Source: JAVBSX01 sp051660685
GTDB taxonomy: Bacteria > Planctomycetota > Planctomycetia > Pirellulales > Thermoguttaceae
Length of the DNA stretch: 64,000 bases
Assembly: GCA_051660685.1 (NCBI GenBank)
Contig: JBOFQB010000111.1
Location: 1 to 64,000 of the forward strand
Reading direction: 5' to 3'
Under the pieces are notes generated by a model. The model saw only the letters and a list, made by a program, of their open reading frames with translations. It searched no databases and was not told the DNA's origin. This document shows positions 17,052-25,482 of this stretch, in pieces. The position numbers and the translations under genes were made by a program. The number at the start of each line of letters is the position of its first letter. The stretch's first letter is position 1.

Positions 17052-17864
17052 ATGAAAACCCGTGTTTCCTGTTTCCTCTTGTCCCTCTTCGTTTTTTCCG
17101 TTTTCCCTCTCTTTGCGGCGGACTCTTCGGTTGATGCAATTGATTTTTTTGACGCAATTGATCAAGGAATCATCGACGCAAGAATTATCGCCAAAAATTC
17201 GCTCGACGGTCAAATGGTCGTTGTCAACAAAACCAAAGAAACGGTTCTGGTTCACAAACCCTTTGCCTATGCTGCTGTTCCGGTTGTTGCCCAATTTGGA
17301 GGAGGTATGGGAGGAGGAGGTATGGGAGGTGGAATGGGCGGAGGTAGTATGGGCGGACGAAGTGGAGGAGGAAGTCAGAGTATGGGGGGCGGAATGGGCG
17401 GTATGAGTGGAGGTATGGGAGGAATGGGAGGTGGAATGGGCGGTATGGGGGGAGGTGGTATGATGAGTATCCCTGCTGAACGTGTTGTCCGCGAAAACGT
17501 GAAGACCGTTTGTCTGGAATACGGAAAACGTGAGCCTTATCCCAAAATCCGTTATGAGGTGAAACCGATCAGTGAATTTTCACAAGACAAGGAATTGGCC
17601 GTACTTTGCGCAATGGTCGGGACAGGTCAGATTGATTCACAATCTGCTCAAGCCGCAACTTGGTTTGTAACAGGTGATTTGAATTGGGATGCTCTTGGTC
17701 AACTGACCCAAAAAACGGTTCGCGGACCAGTCCCTCAATTTTCGCCGGAACAATTGGCTCTTGCCCAACAAACCGTTGTTCAAGTCAAGTCAATCGTTGA
17801 AAACATAAAGACAGAGGGGAAGTCTGATACACCAGAAGACGGCACGACTTCTCAATCCCGTTAG
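17052..17864 (+). CDS. Secreted Gly/Met-rich protein of unknown function
   Basis: Exported protein of 270 aa with a clear signal peptide (MKTRVSCFLLSLFVFSVFPLFA, 22 aa, cut after AxA-like FAA). Residues about 83-138 are a flexible GGMGG/GGGMGG repeat tract with many methionines. The flanking parts are ordinary globular-type sequence. The repeat DNA is a degenerate GGAGGTATG array. Methionine/glycine-rich stretches can bind soft metals such as copper, but nothing here shows that. ATG 17052 follows an AGGTGAGG ribosome-binding sequence; an upstream GTG at 17037 would add five residues before the signal peptide. Confidence 0.8.
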   Translation: MKTRVSCFLLSLFVFSVFPLFAADSSVDAIDFFDAIDQGIIDARIIAKNSLDGQMVVVNKTKETVLVHKPFAYAAVPVVAQFGGGMGGGGMGGGMGGGSMGGRSGGGSQSMGGGMGGMSGGMGGMGGGMGGMGGGGMMSIPAERVVRENVKTVCLEYGKREPYPKIRYEVKPISEFSQDKELAVLCAMVGTGQIDSQSAQAATWFVTGDLNWDALGQLTQKTVRGPVPQFSPEQLALAQQTVVQVKSIVENIKTEGKSDTPEDGTTSQSR

Positions 17865-17928
17865 ACCTGTCCTACAACCGATTGTCCCTTTTTTTTAACT
17901 CAAATAACCCCAACATACGAGATACGAG

Positions 17929-19134
17929 ATGAAACGATTTGTTTGCACCCTTTGTCTGTTGAGCCTGTTTTGTGCCGCTTTGTGTACGACACTTTGTGGA
18001 GCCGAATTGCCCCAATATAAGAAGATTGTTCTGAGTGACAAGTTTTATGCCGAAGGAGCTAATGTCGGTGATTTTAACAAAGACGGGCATCTCGACATCA
18101 TTGCCGGTTGTTATTGGTATGAAGGACCCGATTTTACGGTTCAACACGAAGTTTATACTCCTGAAGCGGTTGATCCTGAATCGTACACAGACTGTTTTGG
18201 CGTTTTTGTGGACGATTTCAACGGAGATGGTTGGGCGGATTACTTTGTTTGCCCTCATCCGGGAACGGAATCGTATTGGTTTGAAAATCCGCAAGGAAAA
18301 GACGAACATTGGAAAAAACATCTGGCGTTGAAAGAATTGGGAGGGGAATCGCCGATGTGGGCGGACATTATGGGAACGGGCCGAAAAGGTCCGGTTTACA
18401 ACATGAACGGTTATATCGGGTTTGGGACTTGGGAAGTCAAGAACGGAATGCCCGAATGGACCTTTCATGCCGTTTCCAAGCGGGATAGTCGTTTTCAACG
18501 ATACACACATGGAATCGGATATGGTGATATTAACGGTAATGGACGGATTGATCTGATTGATGCTGAAGGATGGTGGGAGCATCCTGAGGGGTATACGGGG
18601 AAAGAACGTTGGAAGTTTCATCCGTTCAAATTCGCCGATGCAGCCGCACAAATGCTGATCTATGACGTTGACGGAGATGGTCTGAATGATGTTGTGACCG
18701 CTTGGAACTGTCATTTGTACGGTTTGGTCTGGTACAAGCAGGTTCGTAAGGCAGACGGCGAAATTAGTTGGGAAAAGTATGAAATGTTGTCCCCCAATCC
18801 TGATGAAAATTCGACGGACTTCCGAATCAGTCAGATGCACGCCTTTGATACAGCTGATTTTAATGGGGACGGATTGACTGATTTTGTGACGGGGAAAAGA
18901 TGGTGGGCTCACGGATCGAAAGGGGATAAGGAACCGAATGCAGATGCAGTTGTGTACTGGTTTGAACTCAAACGGGATGGAAACGGCGCAGCTCAATTTG
19001 TTCCGCATAAGGTGGACGACAACAGCGGGGTTGGAACTCAGGTTGTTGCAACCGATTTGAACGGAGATGGTGTGCCGGATGTGATCGCAAGTAACAAGAA
19101 GGGAACGTTTGTTCATCTGAGTGAGCAAAAGTAG
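17929..19134 (+). CDS. Secreted FG-GAP/VCBS-type repeat protein
   Basis: Exported beta-propeller-like protein of 401 aa with a signal peptide (about residues 1-24). Six calcium-loop motifs of the form DxNxDGxxD are spread through it: DFNKDGHLD, DFNGDGWAD, DINGNGRID, DVDGDGLND, DFNGDGLTD and DLNGDGVPD. These typify FG-GAP repeats, which are abundant in planctomycete exoproteins. W/Y-rich segments such as GCYWYEGPD and EGWWEHPEG lie between them. A surface or periplasmic binding role is inferred; no enzyme motif is seen. ATG start, with no strong ribosome-binding site. It follows the Gly/Met-rich gene by 64 bases in the same direction, so co-transcription is possible. Confidence 0.88.
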   Translation: MKRFVCTLCLLSLFCAALCTTLCGAELPQYKKIVLSDKFYAEGANVGDFNKDGHLDIIAGCYWYEGPDFTVQHEVYTPEAVDPESYTDCFGVFVDDFNGDGWADYFVCPHPGTESYWFENPQGKDEHWKKHLALKELGGESPMWADIMGTGRKGPVYNMNGYIGFGTWEVKNGMPEWTFHAVSKRDSRFQRYTHGIGYGDINGNGRIDLIDAEGWWEHPEGYTGKERWKFHPFKFADAAAQMLIYDVDGDGLNDVVTAWNCHLYGLVWYKQVRKADGEISWEKYEMLSPNPDENSTDFRISQMHAFDTADFNGDGLTDFVTGKRWWAHGSKGDKEPNADAVVYWFELKRDGNGAAQFVPHKVDDNSGVGTQVVATDLNGDGVPDVIASNKKGTFVHLSEQK

Positions 19135-19192
19135 AGCTTTGGGTTTCGTTGAGTTCGTTTGTCAATGATTTGTATTGACGATGATCGCATAT

Positions 19193-19490
19193 CGTAGCTG
19201 CATAGCAGCGACCTTATTGTAGCCCCGTGCAAGACGTACTCGTCGCAGCTCGGGGTTAAATGCGCACAAAAAAAAATAGAGCTGCGTAGCTGCGACCTAA
19301 ATACGTCGTTTAGCCGAGGAACAACGTTCCGCGCGTATTGAAATCTCTGTACGCGCGATACGTTGTATCGCGGCTAAACATGAGGTCGCTCCTAAGGAGC
19401 TTGTTTTGTAGGGGGGAACGCTTAACCCGGGGTTGCGCTTCGCTTCACCCCGGGCTACAAAAAGGTCGCTGCTATGCAGCTACAAAAGGA
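19193..19490. repeat. Composite CCCGGG repeat cluster, family B copy 2
   Basis: Chain of stem-loops: TAGCTGCATAGCAGCGACC, then a GAGCTGCGTAGCTGCGACC unit. A nested family A element follows (19307-19379), then AGGTCGCTCCTAAGGAGCTT, AACCCGGGGTTGCGC...CACCCCGGGCTACAA, and GGTCGCTGCTATGCAGCTAC. It fills most of the 520-base spacer before the histidine kinase gene. No gene is seen. Confidence 0.8.
19307..19379. repeat. Double-hairpin repeat, family A copy 3
   Basis: CGTTTAGCCGAGGAACAACGTTCC half joined to a GCGATACGTTGTATCGCGGCTAAAC half. It sits inside the family B cluster, showing that the two families insert or recombine together. Confidence 0.8.
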
Positions 19491-19654
19491 CACTGTAAAC
19501 ACGATTACGTTCAAAGGCTGGTCTTTTGATTTTGCGTGACCTGCACCCCACTTTTTAATGTTGACAAAGCACTACGGTCTCTTTTTCTCTACAATTTCCT
19601 GTTTCTTTGTATTTCCGATTCTTTACATCCCCCTGATTCTTACGATTTCCTTTG

Positions 19655-22600
19655 ATGAAAAAAGTTAGATTGCGAACACAATTTTGGGGGTTTCTTGCGT
19701 TTGCGTTGATCCTCTTCTTGTTGCAAATCGTTTTTGCATGGACACAGTTCAAAATGGCGAACCAACTTGTTCTTCTCGAAGAACAGAGTAATCAGGTCAG
19801 CCTGATCGTTGAGGAATTCCGGCTTTCTTCCCGAGATTTGACACGATTTGCCCGGGCTTATTGTGAGACACATCGTGAAGAATTTGCGACCCTTTATGCG
19901 GACATTCTCAACTGGCGTAGTGGAATAACACCCCGACCGCGCGTCTTGAATCCCCGTCTTGCACAATTGGCCGGGAAATTACCGATTTCTGAACTCGATC
20001 TGCTCAGAAAACTGAAGGTTCCTGAGGAAGAATTTGAATTATTCAAGCAGGCGTTGGAAATCAGTGAGGAACTGGTCTTGATCGAAACCGAGGGGATGGA
20101 GTCGTTTGTTCCTCGCCGACAAGTTGTCGACGGGGCATCTCCGAATGATTTTTCGACGAAACTGAAACAACGATCCGTTCAGGTCTTATACAGTGATGAG
20201 TATCAGGACAAACTGGATGCCGTTCAGGAGAAACTGCTTCGTTTTTCACAACAATATGATGAGCGGGTCGGAGAGGAGATTCAGTTCCTGAAGTACCGAT
20301 TTTCTTGGTTGGGAGTGATTGGTTTTGTTCTTCAATGTTTAACGGTTCTTGTATTAACAGCAGCAATCACGCTTTACACGATTTCACTTCGTCGGGAGAC
20401 GAATGATCGGATTCGTTTTATGTTTCATGCGAATCCAACAGCGTGTCTGTTGTGGGATCCGGCAACGTTGAAATTGCTGACCTGTAATCAGGGGATACTC
20501 AAGCTGTTTGGTGTGGAAGAGGAGAAGGATTTTTTAGAGCATTTTGCCGATTTTTCGCCGGAATATCAGCCGGACGGTCAGAAATCGTCGGAAATGGCGT
20601 TGATAAAGATTCGATTGGCGGAGAAGGAAGGGGAAATGCACTTTGAATGGTTGCATCAACGTCGAGATGGAACCCCCATTCCTTGTGCCGTGTCCTTAGT
20701 TCGATCCGAAGGAGGACCGAATACCGTGATTGCGGGTTTTCTTCGAGATTTGCGAGAAGAAAAGGCGTTGCGGGCTGCTCAGGAAGAATTGCGGGTTCGC
20801 GTCACGACGCTGCTTGATTTGACCCCGCTTTCTGTCTTGTTGTTTAATGAACAGAATGAACCGATTTTTTGCAATGAGGAAACCGTCCGCGAGTATGGTG
20901 TGTCAGGTCGGCGGGAGTTGTTCGATCACTTTTTCGACCGTTTTATGCCGGTGTATCAGCCGAATGGACATTCTTCTCGGGCAATGTTGCAAGATAAAAT
21001 CGTCAAGGCGTATGAAAAAGGACGAGTTCGTTTTGAATGGGTTCGCCTGAATACTGAGGGTGAGTTGATACCGACAGAGGTGACGTTGGTCCCGACGGAA
21101 ATCAACGGTGTTCGTTTGATCGCCAGTTATGCTCTTGATTTGCGGGAAATCAAACAGGTCCAAGCCCAACTTGCAGCCGAGCAGGAAGAATTACGTCGGG
21201 CCAAAGAAGTCGCGGAACAGTCCGCGCAAGCGAAAAGTGTGTTTTTAGCGAACATGTCGCATGAAATCCGAACGCCAATGAATGCGATACTGGGGTTGAC
21301 GTATTTGTGTTTACAGAGTGATTTGACCGAGCAACAGCGGGATTATCTTGAGAAGACGCAGGATTCGACGAAGAAGTTGCTTCGCATTATTGATGATATT
21401 CTTGATTTTTCCAAGATTGAGGCGGGAAAACTGGGAATTGAAGAGATACCGTTTAATCTTTCGGAAACCGTTCGTGAGGTTGTGGAAATACTGTCTTTCA
21501 AAGCCGAACAAAAGGGGCTGGAATTACGGGTTGAGATTGACAAGTTGATCCCGGATGAACTGCTTGGTGATCCGCTACGTTTGCGTCAGGTTTTATTGAA
21601 CCTGACGAGCAATGCCGCTAAATTTACTGAACAGGGTGAAGTGAGGGTTCAGGTTCATCTGGAATGTCGGGCTGATGAACCGGTTCATGCTGAAAATGAA
21701 ATTGTTCTGTCCTTTCATGTGAGTGATACGGGGATTGGTATGACGGAAGAACAGTTGGAACAGTTATTTGACTCCTTTACGCAAGCGGACAGTTCGACGA
21801 CGAGGAAATACGGGGGGACCGGTTTGGGGTTGGTGATTTCCCGGAATCTGGTTCAGCTTATGGGAGGTCATATTTCGGTGTCCAGTGTTTCCGGAAAAGG
21901 GACGAGTTTTTTCTTTACCGTTCGGTTGAAGCGGGCAACGACGGAAGGGGTTGCCGATGATGAGGATGGTGTGAATAATGATTTGTCACAATTGCGGCTT
22001 TTGATTGTCGATGATAGTGCAACGGACCGTGAGGTGATTAGCAAAATGGCGAGTCGTTTTACGGCGAATGTCGAAACGGCGGAGAGTGGAGAAGCGGCAA
22101 TCAACCTGATTCGTCAAGCAAAGCCGGAAGAAAAAGGTTATGATATTGTTCTTGTCGACTGGAAGATGCCGCGTATGGACGGAATTGAAACGATTCGGAA
22201 AATTCGGGAGGAAGAGAACACGGAAAATCCTCCTGAGATACTTATGGTTTCGGCTTATGACCGGACGGAGTGCATACGGCAAGCGTCGAGTTGTGATATA
22301 GCGGGATTTCTCGTGAAACCTGTAACGACGCAATCGCTTAAAGAGGCTCTGCACCTTGCAACGTCGGCACATCATCAGCATCAACAACACAAACAGGAAC
22401 ATGTTGTTGTTCCGGCAATCCTCAAGACCCCAATCTCTCTTGAAGGAGCGCGTGTTTTATTGGTTGAAGACAATCGGGTCAATCAAATTGTTGCAGCAGG
22501 CATGTTGAACATGTTTGGGGTGGACCTTGATATAGCGAATGATGGTTTTGAAGCGTTGGAGAGGGTTCAACAGAAGACATACGATTTAGTTTTGATGGAT

Positions 22601-22807
22601 GTACAGATGCCGAACATGGACGGACTTGAAGCGGCGCGGGAGATACGGAAATTGGGTTATGACCGATTGCCGATTATAGCAATGACCGCGCATGCAATGG
22701 ACAGTGATTACCAGAAGAGTCTGGAGGTTGGGATGAACGATCATTTGACGAAACCGATTGACCCTGAGAAACTGCGGGGGACATTACAGAGGTGGATCAG
22801 GGAGTAA
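19655..22807 (+). CDS. Membrane hybrid sensor histidine kinase with two receiver domains
   Basis: Two-component sensor of 1050 aa. TM1 is at about residues 11-30, followed by an extracytoplasmic helical domain of about 180 residues, then TM2 at about 213-243. Two PAS-like domains (about 255-375 and 380-500) each contain FEW segments. HisKA has the phospho-accepting H536 in MSHEIRTPMNAILG. The ATPase domain shows N box DPLRLRQVLLNLTSNAAKF and G boxes DTGIGM and GGTGLGL. Receiver 1 has D835 (LVDWKMPRMDG) and receiver 2 has D982 (LMDVQMPNMDG). No HPt domain or partner regulator is adjacent, so the output partner lies elsewhere. ATG 19655 is preferred to the TTG one codon before. A His/Gln-rich linker lies between the receivers. 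Confidence 0.92.
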   Translation: MKKVRLRTQFWGFLAFALILFLLQIVFAWTQFKMANQLVLLEEQSNQVSLIVEEFRLSSRDLTRFARAYCETHREEFATLYADILNWRSGITPRPRVLNPRLAQLAGKLPISELDLLRKLKVPEEEFELFKQALEISEELVLIETEGMESFVPRRQVVDGASPNDFSTKLKQRSVQVLYSDEYQDKLDAVQEKLLRFSQQYDERVGEEIQFLKYRFSWLGVIGFVLQCLTVLVLTAAITLYTISLRRETNDRIRFMFHANPTACLLWDPATLKLLTCNQGILKLFGVEEEKDFLEHFADFSPEYQPDGQKSSEMALIKIRLAEKEGEMHFEWLHQRRDGTPIPCAVSLVRSEGGPNTVIAGFLRDLREEKALRAAQEELRVRVTTLLDLTPLSVLLFNEQNEPIFCNEETVREYGVSGRRELFDHFFDRFMPVYQPNGHSSRAMLQDKIVKAYEKGRVRFEWVRLNTEGELIPTEVTLVPTEINGVRLIASYALDLREIKQVQAQLAAEQEELRRAKEVAEQSAQAKSVFLANMSHEIRTPMNAILGLTYLCLQSDLTEQQRDYLEKTQDSTKKLLRIIDDILDFSKIEAGKLGIEEIPFNLSETVREVVEILSFKAEQKGLELRVEIDKLIPDELLGDPLRLRQVLLNLTSNAAKFTEQGEVRVQVHLECRADEPVHAENEIVLSFHVSDTGIGMTEEQLEQLFDSFTQADSSTTRKYGGTGLGLVISRNLVQLMGGHISVSSVSGKGTSFFFTVRLKRATTEGVADDEDGVNNDLSQLRLLIVDDSATDREVISKMASRFTANVETAESGEAAINLIRQAKPEEKGYDIVLVDWKMPRMDGIETIRKIREEENTENPPEILMVSAYDRTECIRQASSCDIAGFLVKPVTTQSLKEALHLATSAHHQHQQHKQEHVVVPAILKTPISLEGARVLLVEDNRVNQIVAAGMLNMFGVDLDIANDGFEALERVQQKTYDLVLMDVQMPNMDGLEAAREIRKLGYDRLPIIAMTAHAMDSDYQKSLEVGMNDHLTKPIDPEKLRGTLQRWIRE

Positions 22808-22839
22808 GTAGGAGGGGGGACAGGAGTAGATGAGGGGAT

Positions 22840-22949
22840 CGTTTAGCCGCGATACAACGTATCGCGCGTAATAAAACTTCAATACGCGCGGAACGTTGTT
22901 CCTCGGCTAAACGGGGAAACACGCAGAACGTTGTTCTGCGGCTAAACGG
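22840..22949. repeat. Double-hairpin repeat, family A copy 4 with extra half
   Basis: A full unit (GTTTAGCCGCGATACAACGTATCGC ... GGAACGTTGTTCCTCGGCTAAAC) is followed by a third half-unit CGCAGAACGTTGTTCTGCGGCTAAACG. It ends 11 bases before the kdsB ribosome-binding site. Confidence 0.8.
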
Positions 22950-22971
22950 CTTTTTTTTCAGGAGGAGAAGA

Positions 22972-23730
22972 ATGATGAAGAGTTATATTATTATTCCGGC
23001 TCGATTGGCGTCAACGCGATTGCCCGAGAAAATGTTACTTGCCGAAACGGGCAAACCGTTGATCCAATATGCTTACGAAGCGGCACAAAAGAGTCAACGG
23101 GCAAGTGGTGTCTGTATCGCGTGCGATCATCAGCGAATTTATGAAGCGGTTGAAGGATTTGGGGGGAAGGTTTTTATGACGAACCCTGAAGCGCCGAGCG
23201 GGACGGATCGGATTGCCGAAGTCGCAGCCAAGCTGGAAGATGTCGATATTGTGGTCAATGTTCAAGGCGATGAACCTGAAATGGATTGCTTGGCAATTGA
23301 TGCGGTCATTCAACTGTTGGAGGATCACCCGAATGCGGTCATGTCAACGGCATGTACGCCGATTCGCTCGAAGTCAGACCTTGAGAACCCGGCGTTTGTC
23401 AAGGTTGTTTTCGACCAAAATTATCGAGCAATGTATTTCAGTCGCAGTGTTATTCCCCATCCTAGAACGTGGGATGATGAAATGTTGAAGAGTGAACCGC
23501 CGTTATTCTATCTGCATCTCGGTTTATACGCCTATCGTCGTGATTTTCTGCTTCGTTATCCCAAAATGCCTTCCTGTCCGCTTGAGAAAACGGAGATGTT
23601 GGAACAATTACGGGTTTTGCACAACGGGTATTCGATTATGATGACGGTTGTCGAGAAGGCTCCACATGGAATCGACACGCCGGAAGATTACCGACGCTTT
23701 GTGGAACGTGAAATGGGCGGAAAGAGGTAG
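22972..23730 (+). CDS. kdsB: 3-deoxy-manno-octulosonate cytidylyltransferase
   Basis: Cytoplasmic enzyme (252 aa) that activates Kdo to CMP-Kdo for lipopolysaccharide core synthesis. The N-terminal nucleotide-binding signature IIIPARLASTRLPEKML (residues about 6-22) is diagnostic. The family segments ACDHQRIYEAV, SGTDRIAEV, VNVQGDEPE and HLGLYAYRRDFL follow, and the length is normal. A strong Shine-Dalgarno, AGGAGG, lies six bases before the ATG at 22972; a second ATG follows directly. It implies an outer membrane with Kdo-containing lipid. It is not clustered with kdsA or lpx genes here. Confidence 0.93.
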   Translation: MMKSYIIIPARLASTRLPEKMLLAETGKPLIQYAYEAAQKSQRASGVCIACDHQRIYEAVEGFGGKVFMTNPEAPSGTDRIAEVAAKLEDVDIVVNVQGDEPEMDCLAIDAVIQLLEDHPNAVMSTACTPIRSKSDLENPAFVKVVFDQNYRAMYFSRSVIPHPRTWDDEMLKSEPPLFYLHLGLYAYRRDFLLRYPKMPSCPLEKTEMLEQLRVLHNGYSIMMTVVEKAPHGIDTPEDYRRFVEREMGGKR

Positions 23731-23764
23731 GGATGAGGGGATCGGGGGGAGTTGGCATTCTTGA

Positions 23765-23839
23765 GGTCTAAATGGACGTGCGATTCTGCCCGAATTGTAC
23801 GAACTGACGGATGACGAAATCAAAATCGTCGCAGGATAA
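23765..23839 (+). pseudogene. Possible 3'-terminal remnant of a type II/IIG DNA methyltransferase gene
   Basis: The 24 codons before a TAA end in ILPELYELTDDEIKIVAG. I recall LYGLTEEEIAIVEG as a common C-terminal ending of Eco57I-type N6-adenine methyltransferases and restriction enzymes. A stop lies just upstream in the same frame and nothing else of such a gene is present. If correct, it is a degraded trace of a former restriction-modification gene. The evidence is one short motif only. Confidence 0.25.
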
Positions 23840-24010
23840 TCAATTTGTCTTATGCTTGAGGTGGACCAAGAGTTTTTTTTGTGACTAGTATTTTATATCA
23901 ACTAAAATCTATGGAAAATAACAGTCGAAATGGAACACAGCGTAATGACGGATTTTGCAATGATGAGCCATCAATACTGTTTCCCTCAACCCTCTCAGGT
24001 AAGTATTGCT

Positions 24011-24043
24011 ACCTATTCCCTATCACCCAGTCCCTATCACCTA
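24011..24043. repeat. Heptamer tract before the toroid-fold gene
   Basis: Units such as CCTATTC, CCTATCA, CCCAGTC and CCTATCA run up to five bases before the ATG at 24048. Confidence 0.55.
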
Positions 24044-24047
24044 CATC

Positions 24048-25100
24048 ATGCTCCCTTTTTTGAACAAATTGGCAATTCGGCTTGCTCTTGGCGCCGAACA
24101 TTGGGATGAGACCGTTCGGCAAAAGTCAGCTGACTTTTTTTGGTCCGCTCAGGATGAAAGCGGGGGGTTTGTCGGACGGAGAGGAACCGGCGATCTCTAC
24201 TATACAGGTTTCGCCTTACGCGGCCTCGCTCTACTCGGTTGTTTGACCGATTCTGAACAAACACGATTGGTCGAACAGTTTCTGATCCGCTTTCTTAACC
24301 AATCCGAACCTCTTCGCGCCATTGATGTCCTCTCCCTGCTCTTTAGCTCGGTTTTGCTGGAACTGACAACATCGCGGAATGTCTTTGCCGTTCAAAATGA
24401 GGATCGTCGGGATTGGGCAATGAAACAAATGGGACGATTTCAGGCTCAAGATGGAGGTTTTGTTTCGTCCGCACAAACACCTCATTCCAGCACTTATCAC
24501 ACCTTCCTTGTGTATGCCGGACTCGAATTACTCGGGCCTGATCTGGTTTTCACCACAACCGAAGAATGTCGTAATCTGTTGCAATTTCTGCTCAAACGAC
24601 AACGAAAAGAGGGGGGATTTGCGGAATTGGCCTTACTTCCTCAAGGAGGGACCAATCCAACAACGGCCGCAATCAGTTTGCTCACCATGTTGCGTGAAAA
24701 ATGGTTGGAACTCGAAGAGGTCCCTGCTGAATTGTTGCTGAAACTGGATCATTCCGTTCAACAGGGGATTGCGTTCTTGAAACAGCAATTAGTCCCAGCA
24801 TCCGGTTTTCGCGCCCATGTCCGAATTCCTGTTCCCGATCTGCTGAGTACCTTCACCTCCTTGTTGATTCTGCTTGATTCGTCGACCATCCCCTTGACCA
24901 ACCCGTCTCATTGCCCCTCCCTTGCTCCGCTTTCCCCAAGTGAATTGTGCGGAATCCGTTCATTCGTCGAATCGCTCAAACGTCCTCAACAGAATCAAGA
25001 AGGATTTGCGGGGGGAGTCTGGGATCAGGAACCCGACGTTGAGTTTACCTTTTATGGTTGGGGAACGCTCGCGCTTTTGGGGGACGATGCTTCCTTGTAA
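24048..25100 (+). CDS. Prenyltransferase/squalene-oxidase-repeat (toroid fold) protein
   Basis: Cytoplasmic-looking protein of 350 aa built of alpha/alpha-barrel repeats. The QxxxGGF signature recurs: AQDESGGFVGR near 35, AQDGGFVSS near 135, RKEGGFAEL near 185 and NQEGFAGGVW near 320. The pattern YYTGFALRGLALLG is typical of protein prenyltransferase beta subunits and squalene cyclases. The usual catalytic Asp-rich motif of cyclases is not seen, so substrate and even enzymatic activity are unknown. Planctomycetes carry many such proteins. ATG 24048 is chosen because the 14 codons before it are the heptamer repeat read as protein. Confidence 0.75.
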   Translation: MLPFLNKLAIRLALGAEHWDETVRQKSADFFWSAQDESGGFVGRRGTGDLYYTGFALRGLALLGCLTDSEQTRLVEQFLIRFLNQSEPLRAIDVLSLLFSSVLLELTTSRNVFAVQNEDRRDWAMKQMGRFQAQDGGFVSSAQTPHSSTYHTFLVYAGLELLGPDLVFTTTEECRNLLQFLLKRQRKEGGFAELALLPQGGTNPTTAAISLLTMLREKWLELEEVPAELLLKLDHSVQQGIAFLKQQLVPASGFRAHVRIPVPDLLSTFTSLLILLDSSTIPLTNPSHCPSLAPLSPSELCGIRSFVESLKRPQQNQEGFAGGVWDQEPDVEFTFYGWGTLALLGDDASL

Positions 25101-25163
25101 ACGGCAATCAGTGCTTTGTTCGCATTAAAAATTGGGATTCGTGATTCGGGTGTATACAACTTT

Positions 25164-25420
25164 TGTAGTCCCGTCGGGACGACCTTTTTGTAGCCCGGGG
25201 TGAAGGGATCTTAAGCGACCGCAACCCCGGGTTAAGCGGTCCCCCACAACAAAATGTAGCTCCGTCAGGTGCGGCCTAATCCATCATGCTGTTTTTGTAC
25301 CATTTACAGATGCCTTTTTAGGTCGCAGCTACGCAGCTCCTTTTTTGTGTGTCATTTAACCCGGGGTTGCGCTGCGCTTCACCCCGGGCTACAAATAGGT
25401 CGCCGCTAATGCGGCTACTT
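25164..25420. repeat. Composite CCCGGG repeat cluster, family B copy 3
   Basis: Array of stem-loops: GTCCCGTCGGGACGACC, GTAGCCCGGGGTGAAGG...GCAACCCCGGGTTAAG, CTCCGTCAGGTGCGGCC, AGGTCGCAGCTACGCAGCTCC, AACCCGGGGTTGCGC...CACCCCGGGCTAC and GGTCGCCGCTAATGCGGCTAC. It fills the 380-base space between convergent genes. No coding region is seen. Confidence 0.8.
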
Positions 25421-25482
25421 CCATACGACGGTCTGCTGACTTGCTCTACATCTATATCCCACTTTTTAACATGAACGGTGTA

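Larger units (their letters stand above)
23731..24047. other. Spacer between kdsB and the toroid-fold gene
   Basis: Contains a short gene-end-like fragment (23765-23839) and a heptamer tract (24011-24043). Between them (23840-24010) no gene or repeat is seen. Confidence 0.45.

Noticed and set aside
17872..19128. A 418-codon open frame antisense to the FG-GAP protein gene.
   Set aside because: The plus-strand frame has a signal peptide and six calcium-loop motifs. The antisense frame has no recognisable domain and mirrors the coding pattern of the real gene.
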